From: Natronogracilivirga saccharolytica
Lineage (GTDB): Bacteria > Bacteroidota > Rhodothermia > Balneolales > Natronogracilivirgulaceae
Reading direction: 5' to 3'
Assembly: GCF_017921895.1 (NCBI RefSeq)
Contig: NZ_JAFIDN010000012.1
Location: forward strand, 1-64,000
Length of the DNA: 64,000 bases
Shown here: one piece after another, positions 33,901 through 43,046 of the stretch
How positions within the stretch are numbered: the stretch's first letter is position 1
How the letters are laid out: every line of letters begins with the position of its first letter
Program-made: the position numbers and the translations under genes
The notes under the pieces: generated by a model
What the model was told of the DNA's origin: nothing
The model's database searches: none
Seen by the model: only the letters and a program-made list of their open reading frames with translations

Positions 33901-34700
33901 CGCTCAAGTGATGTCTTTGAATCAAATGTCCCCATTTTTTCAAGGCTGAGATAGCTTCCGTCAAGAATGCGGGTGCGCAGAAGCATGTCCCGGTGAGAAT
34001 CCCAGTCATCATAATAAATTTCTTCCCGCATATACTGAGCGGTGCCTTCTGCCAGCCATGCCGGCATGCTGATACCGGAGAGCGGGTAAGTGATGATTCC
34101 GCTTGGAAAACCGTACAGGACATCGGGCCTGCGCACATCTTCGTACGAAAGCCACTGGACATATGTGGCAGGATGGCGCCTGCTCTGTTTCATGGATGCC
34201 TGCAGCTGTACAATATGTGTGAATTCGTGCGTGATGACATTCCGCAGCCAGTTGTGTGTTCCGCGAAGGGGGGTGTCGAGTGATGGAAGCCAGATTTCGA
34301 TCTTGTTGTCATAAAAGAAGGCCGCACCGTTGGAATAGTCCAGCCGGTCGATGATCAGTATGCTGACTTTGTGCTCAGGTTCATGGCCATAAAGCTCTGT
34401 AATCGGTTCGTACACTTCTTCAGCAATCCGGGATGCCACCTGGGCAGGTCGGCTGCTGCCTTCCTGAAAATGAACCAGGAAATGGTCGCTCTCGATGGTG
34501 TACCAGTCGAGATGGTTCTGAGGATAGTCGTAGAATGCAGGGTTGCGCTGAGCTTCGGCCCGGAATGCGGAAAGGGTGATCAAGGCAGCGGCGAACAGCA
34601 CAAAAAGGGCACGGGCGGACAACAACGCCCCCGGCCTGAAGGCTGTCCCGGTACATATCCTTTTCAGCGGTATGACATCAGTGTTTGTTGCGAATTTCAA
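30984..34700 (-). CDS. HEFTH metallopeptidase-beta-propeller-outer membrane barrel protein
   Basis: This is a 1238-residue three-part envelope protein. After a signal peptide (about residues 31-50), a gluzincin-type peptidase domain holds THEFTHIV (His158, Glu159, His162) and WLAEGTAQY with Glu218 as probable third ligand. A TolB/PD40 propeller follows (repeats such as FHPDGNGIAYLS, YSPDGKQIAYS, WSPDGKFIATG, WHPDGNTIYIS), interrupted at about 408-470 by a His/Ser/Gly-rich insert. The C-terminal half (from about 820) has alternating strands ending in INFGLLFDFEF, as in a BamA/Omp85-like barrel. The peptidase would then sit on the periplasmic or surface side. Its start overlaps the stop of the M6-like gene by 4 bp (ATGA), so the pair is translationally coupled. 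Confidence 0.85.
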   Translation of the reverse strand: MKFATNTDVIPLKRICTGTAFRPGALLSARALFVLFAAALITLSAFRAEAQRNPAFYDYPQNHLDWYTIESDHFLVHFQEGSSRPAQVASRIAEEVYEPITELYGHEPEHKVSILIIDRLDYSNGAAFFYDNKIEIWLPSLDTPLRGTHNWLRNVITHEFTHIVQLQASMKQSRRHPATYVQWLSYEDVRRPDVLYGFPSGIITYPLSGISMPAWLAEGTAQYMREEIYYDDWDSHRDMLLRTRILDGSYLSLEKMGTFDSKTSLERELVYNQGFDFTRYLADRFGEESIADITREFSQSGVYDVRKAIKNATGTDGRQVFEDWIEERRVQYEHFAENRDTDPEHREIIEPDGFFNFYPTFHPDGNGIAYLSNKFNDGAIASLFFKKLDSEEEDEWDGFEAELFENPESSFSHSHHGHGEHVMDQSGSFIRQQSRRGSGPAGSRAMRNLSDRAHLTGHDGHSSECHLQATSLRRLETSFSYSPDGKQIAYSRARLNKYGERYRDIYIFDSEEGESRQLTQSRRLQDPVWSPDGKFIATGKIEDGSVNLHLYDIEADSLIRLTEYRHGEQLYRPAWHPDGNTIYISYSDKAQRGIYKLTIPDDMAGSVSAIEPVLTDAKTDYRNPVVSSDGRWLYYSADPDGVFNIYRKSLENGQKQQLTNVVGGAFMPHPHPEKDKLAYSEYDAEGYKIAVLDLSKATVSDFPDDDYSGRYVSDEATRVSDSRTGAEPARNGMDVAPEHSEDVRPQTPSAGSGGLSFLNDFDDTDIDPLPETASAVADTGTYHFDLSTRGSSSDRSFYSYDEQFTTFQFYPVIRFDNYSRLEGRNSRLLGDAQFADLGSNLWRDFKVGTYFASREMRENFSIFGGALFGPGSRSSDGISNFFQPSRLVNLDRDLFLEAEYRGIPFIERHWSPTVSVSFFNIRRNVRDGLQIEEFPCTSCLPDTTSTDIAYNMWQAEVNLISKINQWSIVELGYYYSPYRVETESFVSREFREEVSGSTARYYIGSTWTAAWIFDLSLPDRHGDIAPTGWRGLFRYSYSPSELLDSYDIRDGTLIPIYNEYDNHSVEADLRVGFDWQDQRFNLRSRFFTYFGGPDEYFYLDYIGGMIGMRSYPYFALGGNTTAFSTLSWFVPLKTGIYRQQGRLTLDKVFLRLFAEAGNAWGGPLNIGSDIKTGVGAELRVGMNSYYFFPSSFYISGAYGFNSYELQLPEAFITETPTGTVDYGQRLLINFGLLFDFEF

Positions 34701-37700
34701 TGCGTTACCACAATTTTTATCATTTTCGTTTCCGACTCTCCGCCGCTTCTTGCGCGGACACGGGCAAAGTAGACACCGTTACCCCAGGAGGAGGTGTTTA
34801 GTCTGATCTCTTCGGGACTTCTGCCACGTGAATCCGTTTGTGTCTGATAAACCGTCGACCCGCTCTGGTTGATCACCGTAATATCGACAGAGGCGGGTTC
34901 GGATGTTTCAAAACGGATGTGGGTGTGATCATCAGCCGGATTCGGCCAGTTGTAAGTTTCTTTCTCATTGAGGATACCGAATGCATCCCGCTCTGATCGT
35001 TCCCTATCCATGTTGCGACCGGCTTTGTTGCCGGCCTGCATGCCATAAACACGCCCCCAGGCAATTTCGCCGGCTTCAGGAAGATCCCATACCCGCACTT
35101 CGCCGGATGGTGCAACGGAAAACAGGCGATTTCCGGTAATGAGCAGCGGATGAGGCTCCAGATCGTTATCATCGGACAGGCTCCCGGCTGTCAGCGGAAA
35201 TCCTTCCACCCGGTTCATCCAGCGGTCGTAGGCGTGGATGGTCATGGTCAGACTGTCAACGGCAGCTGCCACAAGCTCCTGATGGCCGTCGCCCGTAATA
35301 TCCGCAAAAAGGGGCGAGCCTGTAAAACGGCTTTGTCCCGGGGCCCGGACCGGAAAGTAATCAAGCTGTCCGCCATCACGGTAATAACCGTAAATCCGGT
35401 TTGTCTCCGGGTCAGTAATAAAAAGATTCAGTGATCCGTCACCGTTGAAATCGACAAGCGAGGGCCAAGAAATTTCCGATGACTCATGAACCGTTTCAAC
35501 ATCCCACTCGCCGCCCGAAGACATATCCATGAGCGACAAACGGTCGTCGGTCAGAATAAAAAAGGAGGGGCCGGAGCTGCCGTCAAACCGGATATTGCCG
35601 ACATATTTTCGTTTTGAGCCGCGCTTATCACCGCGCAGGTCGTAATGGAACGAACCGTCAGAAATGACGACCCTGTCATCCTCCAGTTCGGCGTAAATTC
35701 CGTCTGTCTCCCCGCTTTTTTGAACGGCTGGCCCGTCGTCTGTGAGCACGACGCCATCGGCATCGAATGTGAGCGGCGTGAGATCGGCGCGATAGCTTCC
35801 GTCATTTTCACGGCTGACAAGCCCCGGACCGAACGGGCGGCCTTCGAGCACCCATGATGAAACCCAGTCACCGTTTTCCAGTGTCCAGGAGCGGATGTCC
35901 TGGCTGCTTTCGGCCGGCTCCGGCGGCATTTGTCCGGACAGCAGTTGGTTGCCATCAATTACAGGCGATGACGGAAAAGGGTGTTCCAGAAAACGATAGT
36001 CTTCTTCACTGTCTCCGGCTGCAATGATGTAAAAGCCGGATGGTGACGGTATCATCAGTTCGTCGGGCCCGTCATCAATCATATCGGCCAGCCAGACAAG
36101 TGCTGAGGGAAACTGCGCTGATCCGGATGGGTGTCCGGCAGATTCCGGCAGCTCCGGAAACGAAGGTGAGACGGGATCGGTCAGATCTCCGGCAACGGAG
36201 CGGGCATAAAAATAGGCCTCCGGTATGTTGTCGGAGAAATCGTAGAACTCAAAATGGGATGGGCTGCCGAGGTTGCTTTCGTTGGATGGACGAGTATCCG
36301 GACCGAACCGGTTTTCGTAAACCACAATACTGTCGCCGGCGGTGGTGATGACGGTAAAGTCGTTGCCCGACCACCAGAAGTCAAAGGCGTGGCCGTTTGT
36401 GAAGCGGTCCTGCCCGGTTCCGGGGGAGCGGCCGATGTCCCTCGCACCGTCTGCCTCCACTACCTGAACCCCTCTTCTGTCGGAGTTGGCGTTGACGCGG
36501 TTATCATCCAGAGTACTGCGGATCACGGCATTATCGATATGCCAGATGAGCATGCCGCCGTTCAGAATCCGGTCGGTGTCTGCATCGGTATCATCATCGG
36601 TGCTGATATCAGGTCCGCCGGGAAGGCTCCAGTCGAAGTTGCTGACGTTCACAATCACGCCCGGTTCGAGGATCTCATCATAATCGGAGGCATCGAACGG
36701 ATCAAAGCGCTCATCATCAGGTTCAACCGTTCTGGTCACATAATTTCCGTCGGGTGTCCGGATGGTCAGTTCGAGCGCTTCATTTGAAGGGTTTCGATGG
36801 CGGTTTTCCACGAGGAAGTGCTCGTCGGAAGAGATCGCGTGGCGTGCGATGCTGTTTTCTTCCCGCAGGGAAACGGCGGGAAGCCGGACGGGCTCTTCGG
36901 TATCAAGTGTGATATCAAAGGGTTCCTGCCATCCGAGATGGATCTTTTCCCATGCGGACGGCTCCGGAGGGAACAGACCGAGATAGGAGAAAATGGAGGC
37001 TCCGTCCATCAGACCGAAACGCCCGATGGCCGAGGCTCCGCTGTCGGTATTGAACAGGTCGGGCAGACCCAAGAAGCTGCCGATATTGGCGACCAGCAAT
37101 CCGTTGATGGAGAGCTCAAGGACATATTCATCCCCGGCGATATCTTCTCCGGTCCGCGACTGGGTCTGCGGCAGAAGAGCGGTGTTAGTGACTTTGAGAT
37201 CAGGTTCACCGATATCAAACCCGTCGAAACCGGGTTCATCAAGCAGGCGCTGAAAGGATTGCGGTCCCAGGTAAACCGAGGGGATATCCTGAGGCGTTTT
37301 GTCGAGTGTGGTACCCATGAGTTCGATATTCCTGCCGGAGCCGGCATGAAATACAATAAACATGGTTTTATCGGGGTCGTGGCCGGACAGATCGGGCACA
37401 GTACCGGGACTGACACTGGTCCAGGCATCGCGTGCCAGGTTGGCCAGCTTGAAATTTTCTTCGTCTGTCTCTCCGGTGGGAGAGTAGGCGCTCATGGGCT
37501 CATCCAGCTGAACAATCTCCGGGAGCACTTCCCAGGTAACATCCAGTTTGCCGCCGGATACCGTGTTAAAATAGTTTCGGGCAAATTCCAGGCGGGCTTC
37601 AAAATAGCCTTTGTCGTGCGGGAGCGGATCGATTACGATATCATGGCGTTCCAGAAAGTCCAGTTCGAAGGTGCCGTCCCCGGTAGTGAACCGGTTGTCG

Positions 37701-37897
37701 TCCTCCTGAAACTCCACCATAACGGCAACGATGTGAATGGTACCGGATGCTCGTGCTTTGGCAGCAGTTTCATCAGCAGAATAGTATGGAGCTGCAAGCA
37801 GGTAATCAGCAGGCTGGTCAGCAATGGCAGAAAGAGGAAAAAGCAGAAGCCATGACAGCAGGGTCAGGCTTCCGCTTTTCATCAGGAGACGCGACAT
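34697..37897 (-). CDS. M6-like pseudopeptidase with FG-GAP repeats and T9SS sorting domain
   Basis: This 1066-residue secreted protein has a signal peptide (LTLLSWLLLFPLSAIA) and an M6 (immune-inhibitor-A type) peptidase fold. The Met-turn-like FGLMDGA is at 294-300 and GLPDLFNT at 277-284, exactly where the family has HExxH-x-x-GLPDLY. The motif itself reads ANIGS (residues 270-274), so all three zinc/catalytic residues are lost. FG-GAP/VCBS-like repeats follow (DFNGDGSLNLFI, DITGDGHQELV). A C-terminal type A T9SS sorting domain (WPNPADDHTHIRFE ... NGVYFARVRA ... MIKIVVTH) marks it for export and surface attachment by PorU. It is placed between porV (37 bp) and the barrel-protein gene (4 bp overlap). 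Confidence 0.85.
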   Translation of the reverse strand: MSRLLMKSGSLTLLSWLLLFPLSAIADQPADYLLAAPYYSADETAAKARASGTIHIVAVMVEFQEDDNRFTTGDGTFELDFLERHDIVIDPLPHDKGYFEARLEFARNYFNTVSGGKLDVTWEVLPEIVQLDEPMSAYSPTGETDEENFKLANLARDAWTSVSPGTVPDLSGHDPDKTMFIVFHAGSGRNIELMGTTLDKTPQDIPSVYLGPQSFQRLLDEPGFDGFDIGEPDLKVTNTALLPQTQSRTGEDIAGDEYVLELSINGLLVANIGSFLGLPDLFNTDSGASAIGRFGLMDGASIFSYLGLFPPEPSAWEKIHLGWQEPFDITLDTEEPVRLPAVSLREENSIARHAISSDEHFLVENRHRNPSNEALELTIRTPDGNYVTRTVEPDDERFDPFDASDYDEILEPGVIVNVSNFDWSLPGGPDISTDDDTDADTDRILNGGMLIWHIDNAVIRSTLDDNRVNANSDRRGVQVVEADGARDIGRSPGTGQDRFTNGHAFDFWWSGNDFTVITTAGDSIVVYENRFGPDTRPSNESNLGSPSHFEFYDFSDNIPEAYFYARSVAGDLTDPVSPSFPELPESAGHPSGSAQFPSALVWLADMIDDGPDELMIPSPSGFYIIAAGDSEEDYRFLEHPFPSSPVIDGNQLLSGQMPPEPAESSQDIRSWTLENGDWVSSWVLEGRPFGPGLVSRENDGSYRADLTPLTFDADGVVLTDDGPAVQKSGETDGIYAELEDDRVVISDGSFHYDLRGDKRGSKRKYVGNIRFDGSSGPSFFILTDDRLSLMDMSSGGEWDVETVHESSEISWPSLVDFNGDGSLNLFITDPETNRIYGYYRDGGQLDYFPVRAPGQSRFTGSPLFADITGDGHQELVAAAVDSLTMTIHAYDRWMNRVEGFPLTAGSLSDDNDLEPHPLLITGNRLFSVAPSGEVRVWDLPEAGEIAWGRVYGMQAGNKAGRNMDRERSERDAFGILNEKETYNWPNPADDHTHIRFETSEPASVDITVINQSGSTVYQTQTDSRGRSPEEIRLNTSSWGNGVYFARVRARSGGESETKMIKIVVTH

Positions 37898-37934
37898 TCG
37901 GAATACTGGCGGTTGCAGGTTTTGAAAATAATTA

Positions 37935-39050
37935 TCAGAAGCTCAGCAGAGCGGTAAAGCGCAGGGTGTTGGCCAGCGGATGCTGTTCTTCGAGTGTGTA
38001 AATATAGCTGAAGTCAACACCAAACATGTTGTAGCGCAGACCTGCACCGAAGGTAAGAAATTCCCGGTCGCCGTTGTTGGGTGACTCGTAGAAATAACCG
38101 GCACGCAGAGCAAACAGATTGTCATACCAGTACTCGGCCCCGACTCCGATCATGATTTGCTCGCTCAGAGGGACATCAACGTTGTCAAGCGAGTTGTGCC
38201 AGGTATCCCATGAGTTGAACAGAGCTTCGATCGGATTCATGGCAATGCCGTCTTCATCATTGCGGGCCATGATCTTGGAAAAGTCATTGGTAATGGTGAT
38301 GGTATTGAAGCCGTCGCTGTCAATATCCATTTTATATGCCCAGCCAACCCTTAGCAGTGTAGGCATCGGGTCTTTCTGCTCTTCATCGGTGTACTGAATG
38401 GACGGTCCGAGATTGGACAGATTCATCCCTGCACGCACCTGGGCGGCCCGGTTGCCAACCGAAAATTCATTTGACCGGTACAGTGCCGCAAGATCCAGAC
38501 CGATACTCGTTCCGTTTTGAGCCGTCTGTCCGCTCACATCTGTTCCTTCCGGAACCAGGTTGCTGTATACGTACCGAAGGCCGGTTCCCAGCGAGAAATT
38601 ATCGTTGAGCTTGAAAGCGTAGGAGAGTCCGAAGGCAAGGTCGTAACTGGAGAATGTCCCCAGTTCCTGACCTGTTTCGTCGGTTCTGACCTGCTCGCCG
38701 AGGTTGAGGTATGTAATATGTCCGCCAATGGATCCGATACCTTCAACATAGTAGCGGCCGGATACATAGTTGTAGAACATGTCGACATCAAATTCCGGCA
38801 GCCAGCTGGAGTGCGTCAGACTGAACTCGTGTCCTTCCTGGAAGGCAAGTCCGGCCGGATTCCAGAATACCGCACTTGCGTTGTCGGCAAGGGCAACACC
38901 GGCATTCCCCATACCAGCGGAACGGGAGTCCGGTTCAATCTGCAGGAACGGAACGGCGGTTATAGCTACCTGGCTGTAGCTGATGCCGGGGGCAAGCAGC
39001 AACAAAGCTGCCAGGGCAATAGAGTAGATGTAGTTCTTTTTACTATGCAT
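37935..39050 (-). CDS. porV: Type IX secretion outer membrane protein PorV
   Basis: PorV (LptO) is the FadL-like outer-membrane barrel that shuttles T9SS cargo from the translocon to the PorU attachment complex. The product matches at AVPFLQIEPDSRSAGMGNAGVA, NASAVFWNPAGLAF, the SWLPEFDVDMFYNYVS segment, YAFKLNDNFSLGTGLRYVYS and FGAGLRYNMFGVDFSYIY (motifs in pieces). ATG 39050 is preferred because it places the signal peptide (SIALAALLLLAPGISYS) normally; the frame opens at 39095, near the porU stop. Its cognate porU is just upstream. Confidence 0.93.
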   Translation of the reverse strand: MHSKKNYIYSIALAALLLLAPGISYSQVAITAVPFLQIEPDSRSAGMGNAGVALADNASAVFWNPAGLAFQEGHEFSLTHSSWLPEFDVDMFYNYVSGRYYVEGIGSIGGHITYLNLGEQVRTDETGQELGTFSSYDLAFGLSYAFKLNDNFSLGTGLRYVYSNLVPEGTDVSGQTAQNGTSIGLDLAALYRSNEFSVGNRAAQVRAGMNLSNLGPSIQYTDEEQKDPMPTLLRVGWAYKMDIDSDGFNTITITNDFSKIMARNDEDGIAMNPIEALFNSWDTWHNSLDNVDVPLSEQIMIGVGAEYWYDNLFALRAGYFYESPNNGDREFLTFGAGLRYNMFGVDFSYIYTLEEQHPLANTLRFTALLSF

Positions 39051-39098
39051 GGTAACGATTGTTCTTGTTTGGAGAGTGAAATAAAAAGTTCGCAAAAA

Positions 39099-42000
39099 TT
39101 ATCGTAATATCACAAGCCGCTCGATCTGATCCTTTCTTTGACGACCACTGTCGGTTTCAGCCTGAACCTGTACATGATACAAATATGTACCTGTGGCCAG
39201 ACGATGCTGGTCATCATCGCGGCCATGCCAGTCAATTTTAACCAGATTCCCGCCGGTGATATACTGTTCGCGGCGGATAGTAGTGACCGGCTGTCCACTT
39301 AACGTATAAACCCGGATATTAATATCCAACGGCACACCGGGTTGATTGTGTTCAAACACAAAATGTGTGAAGTTGTGCATGGGATTGGGATAGTTGTAAA
39401 CATTCCGGATCTGCAGCTCTTCACTTTCCAGTACTTCGAAAGTGATTTCAGATTCGCCAAGGTTATTGAAAACATCCCATGCACGCACTTTCAGGCGGTA
39501 GTGACCCTCTTCCAGGCCGCTGAGCGGATATTCGATCCTTCCGCTGGTAAAATCGTCAAGGTTGCTCTGATAAAACTCATTCAGGGTTATGGTCCGGCGG
39601 TTAGAGGCATCGTCGAGGTCTTCCAGTATTGCGACGATCTCGTGGCCGACACCGGCACCTGTCGTGTTGATTCCGGATTCATCCTGAAGAAGCACAATGA
39701 GCTGCGGTGAGTCGTTAACTACGCCTCCGTCGGCAAAAAGCTCGTCGTTCATGTACACTTCAATATCCGGACCATCTCCGTCATCTTCGGCATCCGGATT
39801 TCTGCCACGGATGCGGAATCCGGAACCGGAACCTACGGCATCAGCATCCTGCTTTCGTGCGTAAACCTGCACTCTTCCCGGATCGGCAGAATAGGAGACG
39901 TCTTTCGGAATGATAAATTCACTCTGGAACTGCCCGCCGGTTACAGAAACCCGGCCGCTGAACAGGGCATCGGTCTGGACAAAATAGCCGCAATCATCCA
40001 GATAGCAATTGCCGGCGGCGACCCAGTCGAAATCAGGATAACTCACAAGGCGCCGGGCATCGAAAACCCGGACATTGGCTTCACCGTCAAAACCGGTGTC
40101 AACAGATCCGTCAGGACGGCTGACCTGCCCGCTTACCGAAACACGGTCCAGGGCGCGAAGTTCAATGAGCGAATCGGATGCTATTTCCTTTCCGTTGATG
40201 TGAGTCAGATCAATTTCGGTTTCCGGGAAACCTATCCGCATCGCGGGATCGCCTAGCAGGATGAATTTCCGGGCATTGAAGTCCGATCCGGCCGGATAAT
40301 ATTTGGTTTCCCTGAAAATGTCGCCAAGCCGTCTGGGCCGGCCGTCTTCGTCGCGGCGGGTCATTTCACGGGTAAGGGCGATGTTCAGACCGAAATTCAG
40401 AATTTCGGGATTAGGGGAGGTATAAACGACACGGGTAGTAGTAAATGCGGCGATCAGTCCGCCATCCTGATGGAGCAGCATTTTTTCAGCGCCGGAGTTT
40501 TCTTCCGTATCGTCAAATCTGCCGAATGAACAGGTTGCCGTCACCATGATGGTGAGCCGGTCCCGGTTGTTCAGCTTGCTGATATCATCTGAGGTGAACA
40601 GCCGCTGATCTGTGAGAAACTGCTCGGCTCCGTGTCCCGAAAAATTCCAGACCAGTGTACCATCATTGATGCGGTCAACCATGGCCTGGGTGGCCTGGGG
40701 TACTCGCTGACCGGCACTTGTATTTTCCGTCGGATAGGAAATCTGGTAGATTTTTTCCATCCTTACCCCGGTTTCGTCCTGGTCGATGACATCGGCAGTT
40801 CCGTCGGCATTCAGGATGTGCAGATCCCGGTCATTGCTGCTTCCGGCCTGGTGGTCGTCTGCGATGAATGTGAACAGGCTTTGCCAGTCACCGCGGTTGC
40901 GGGGATCTTCGTAAGCCTTGATTTTATCGACCAGCAACCGGGCTTCTTCGGTAGTCTGTATGGAGAGTCGGCCTATGCCTATGTCCAGAAGATTCAATGG
41001 ATTGTCGGGGCTGCCGTTTCTGGGCCAAAGGCCTTCATCATCACCCATGAAGCCAAAAAAGTCATCACTGCCATAGCTGTTGGTGCGATGGACGGATTCT
41101 TCACTCTGATAGGTGAAGACATGGTTCTGCATGTTGGGGTTGCGGATGACCCCTTTGTAGTCATAGGTCGCTCCTCCAAACAGGAGCAGGTACTCGGGCC
41201 GGGACCGTCCGGCATCGCCTCCCCTGTCATAAAGGTGCTTCAGATAGTCACGAATCGCGACAAAATCGGGCACACCGCCATTGAATTCATTGAATATCTG
41301 CTGCTGAGTGACAATAACAGGTGTCAGTCCGTCACGGTCACTGCGGTAATCGGCAAGGCGCTGCGCTTCATCGAGAAAATCCTCGGCTGTGATGATGACA
41401 TAGTCCGGATAACCGGATGGATTGCGGATGTCCTGAGTGGGTATAGATTCCCCCTGCCCGGGCGTTTGAAAGCCGGATCGTGCTATGAACCGGCGGTCGC
41501 GGTCGGAATAATGTGTCACTGAGTAATCATCGCCGGAGGATGTGACAGTCAGCTTCACGGGGTTGACCGGATCGGTTATGTCGAGCACGACGGGTTCATC
41601 GGAAAAACCGGTCATTTGATAGCGAACCAGACTTCCGTCTCCGTCATCGGGCGGATGAAAAAGGAGCTTGTTACTTCTGGCCTGCAAAGCACGATCGGCT
41701 CTGATGCGAATCCATTCCACCCAGCCGCGGGAAGAGCTGCTGGGGTTTTGGAAGGTGGCGCTGATGGTGAGCACATCATTATCCAGAGAAAAGCCCTGGA
41801 ATGTGTGGCGCTGGTCGCGTACCTGGGCGGACAATCCGGTTGCCCGTGTCAGAGAGGTGATGCTGTTGATATTCAGCACGGGCATGCCGGAACTGCCATT
41901 GACAGTGAAGGAGAATTGTGACTGGGATGTTGACCGGGCTGCCATCGAAACCCAGACATCCAGGTCCGATCCGTCACGATATCCGGCCAGTGTGTCGGAG

Positions 42001-43046
42001 AAAATGGTCCGGGAAGGCGAACTGGCGGGGTCGAAGGACTGGCCGAACCACTGCGTGCCGGATTTGATCCGGGATTCCGATTTTTCGCGATCCTCTTCAA
42101 ACCACACAAAATCGCGGAATTCGCTGACGTCCCGGGTCGGCTGGCCGGAGGGCTCTTCAGCGGACAGCCGCATGCCGGGCTCAGATCCGACAGTCAGAAA
42201 CACATAATTATCGTTGGTGAAGGGGTGGAGCCGGTGCTCAAACTGATTTTGCTGTTCATTGAAGATCACCTTGTCGGGCCCGTTGGCAAAAAACTTCACA
42301 CGGTCGCCTTCATCAAAGGATCCGTCAGATTCCCCTCTGACAATGATGGGAATTTGTGCCAGTTCCGGTCTTGGGGCGCTGTTCAGATGCGGCAGTTCAT
42401 AGCCCGGCGTGGTCCAGACCTGAATGTTCCGGGGATCAATATTATCGGTGTTGATTCCAAGGGCATCCAGATAATCGATGTCAAGAGCGTAGAGGTCATC
42501 TTCAGGGACGGGGATTTTGAACCAGTCGCCAGATGAGAGAGGGTTGTCAGGGGTGTCGGCGACATCAGCAGGCTGATATTCCTGCCGTAGCTGCGGTTCA
42601 TCGGAATCTTTGTATACACGGATGCGCAAATGGCGCAGAACCTGGAAGTTCAGGCTTTCTTCTTCGTTCTGCCGGGCAATGTGGATAGTGAGCGGCGCCT
42701 GCATTTTACCTCTTGTGTACCCGGGCTGTCCGGTTTCGATGACAGGCGTATCGCGTCCTTCAATCATCAGCTGGCCGGGATTTTTGGCGTAATGCAGCTT
42801 GCTGGAATCGGCAGTGACCGGCACTATTTCCTGTTCCATGACCCGGTACCGCGCCTCCCCGTTCTGCCAGGGAACCATCACCATTTCCGGAGCAGTAATG
42901 AGAAGCTTGTCGTTTTTTAATTCATACTCATCGAACTCGGGAGTCTGATGCACTTTCCGCAGGTTCTGCGCATCAGCGACAAGCCCGAATAACAGGAGGA
43001 GCAGTAACCCCGTGCTGGCTGCTATGGAATATTTACGAATTGCCAT
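39099..43046 (-). CDS. porU: Type IX secretion sortase PorU
   Basis: PorU is a gingipain-like (C25) cysteine protease on the cell surface that removes the CTD of T9SS cargo and attaches the cargo to lipid A-linked sugars. This 1315-residue copy has a signal peptide, a long N-terminal beta domain, and the C25 domain with His805 (WNFSGHGAE) and Cys839 (TATCSFGRF). The two are 34 residues apart, close to the spacing in known PorU. Its C-terminus is an Ig-like/CTD region (NYPNPMHNFTHFVF ... GTYLYHVQVQ). It is the first gene of the ten-gene minus-strand run; porV follows. No promoter matching TAnnTTTG was found in the 230 bp before it. Confidence 0.95.
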   Translation of the reverse strand: MAIRKYSIAASTGLLLLLLFGLVADAQNLRKVHQTPEFDEYELKNDKLLITAPEMVMVPWQNGEARYRVMEQEIVPVTADSSKLHYAKNPGQLMIEGRDTPVIETGQPGYTRGKMQAPLTIHIARQNEEESLNFQVLRHLRIRVYKDSDEPQLRQEYQPADVADTPDNPLSSGDWFKIPVPEDDLYALDIDYLDALGINTDNIDPRNIQVWTTPGYELPHLNSAPRPELAQIPIIVRGESDGSFDEGDRVKFFANGPDKVIFNEQQNQFEHRLHPFTNDNYVFLTVGSEPGMRLSAEEPSGQPTRDVSEFRDFVWFEEDREKSESRIKSGTQWFGQSFDPASSPSRTIFSDTLAGYRDGSDLDVWVSMAARSTSQSQFSFTVNGSSGMPVLNINSITSLTRATGLSAQVRDQRHTFQGFSLDNDVLTISATFQNPSSSSRGWVEWIRIRADRALQARSNKLLFHPPDDGDGSLVRYQMTGFSDEPVVLDITDPVNPVKLTVTSSGDDYSVTHYSDRDRRFIARSGFQTPGQGESIPTQDIRNPSGYPDYVIITAEDFLDEAQRLADYRSDRDGLTPVIVTQQQIFNEFNGGVPDFVAIRDYLKHLYDRGGDAGRSRPEYLLLFGGATYDYKGVIRNPNMQNHVFTYQSEESVHRTNSYGSDDFFGFMGDDEGLWPRNGSPDNPLNLLDIGIGRLSIQTTEEARLLVDKIKAYEDPRNRGDWQSLFTFIADDHQAGSSNDRDLHILNADGTADVIDQDETGVRMEKIYQISYPTENTSAGQRVPQATQAMVDRINDGTLVWNFSGHGAEQFLTDQRLFTSDDISKLNNRDRLTIMVTATCSFGRFDDTEENSGAEKMLLHQDGGLIAAFTTTRVVYTSPNPEILNFGLNIALTREMTRRDEDGRPRRLGDIFRETKYYPAGSDFNARKFILLGDPAMRIGFPETEIDLTHINGKEIASDSLIELRALDRVSVSGQVSRPDGSVDTGFDGEANVRVFDARRLVSYPDFDWVAAGNCYLDDCGYFVQTDALFSGRVSVTGGQFQSEFIIPKDVSYSADPGRVQVYARKQDADAVGSGSGFRIRGRNPDAEDDGDGPDIEVYMNDELFADGGVVNDSPQLIVLLQDESGINTTGAGVGHEIVAILEDLDDASNRRTITLNEFYQSNLDDFTSGRIEYPLSGLEEGHYRLKVRAWDVFNNLGESEITFEVLESEELQIRNVYNYPNPMHNFTHFVFEHNQPGVPLDINIRVYTLSGQPVTTIRREQYITGGNLVKIDWHGRDDDQHRLATGTYLYHVQVQAETDSGRQRKDQIERLVILR

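Noticed and set aside
36797-37855. 352-residue open frame on the plus strand
   Set aside because: It is the antisense of the M6-like gene, whose frame has clear domains, signal peptide and sorting domain.
40632-41522. 296-residue open frame on the plus strand
   Set aside because: Antisense shadow of porU; no recognisable motif.
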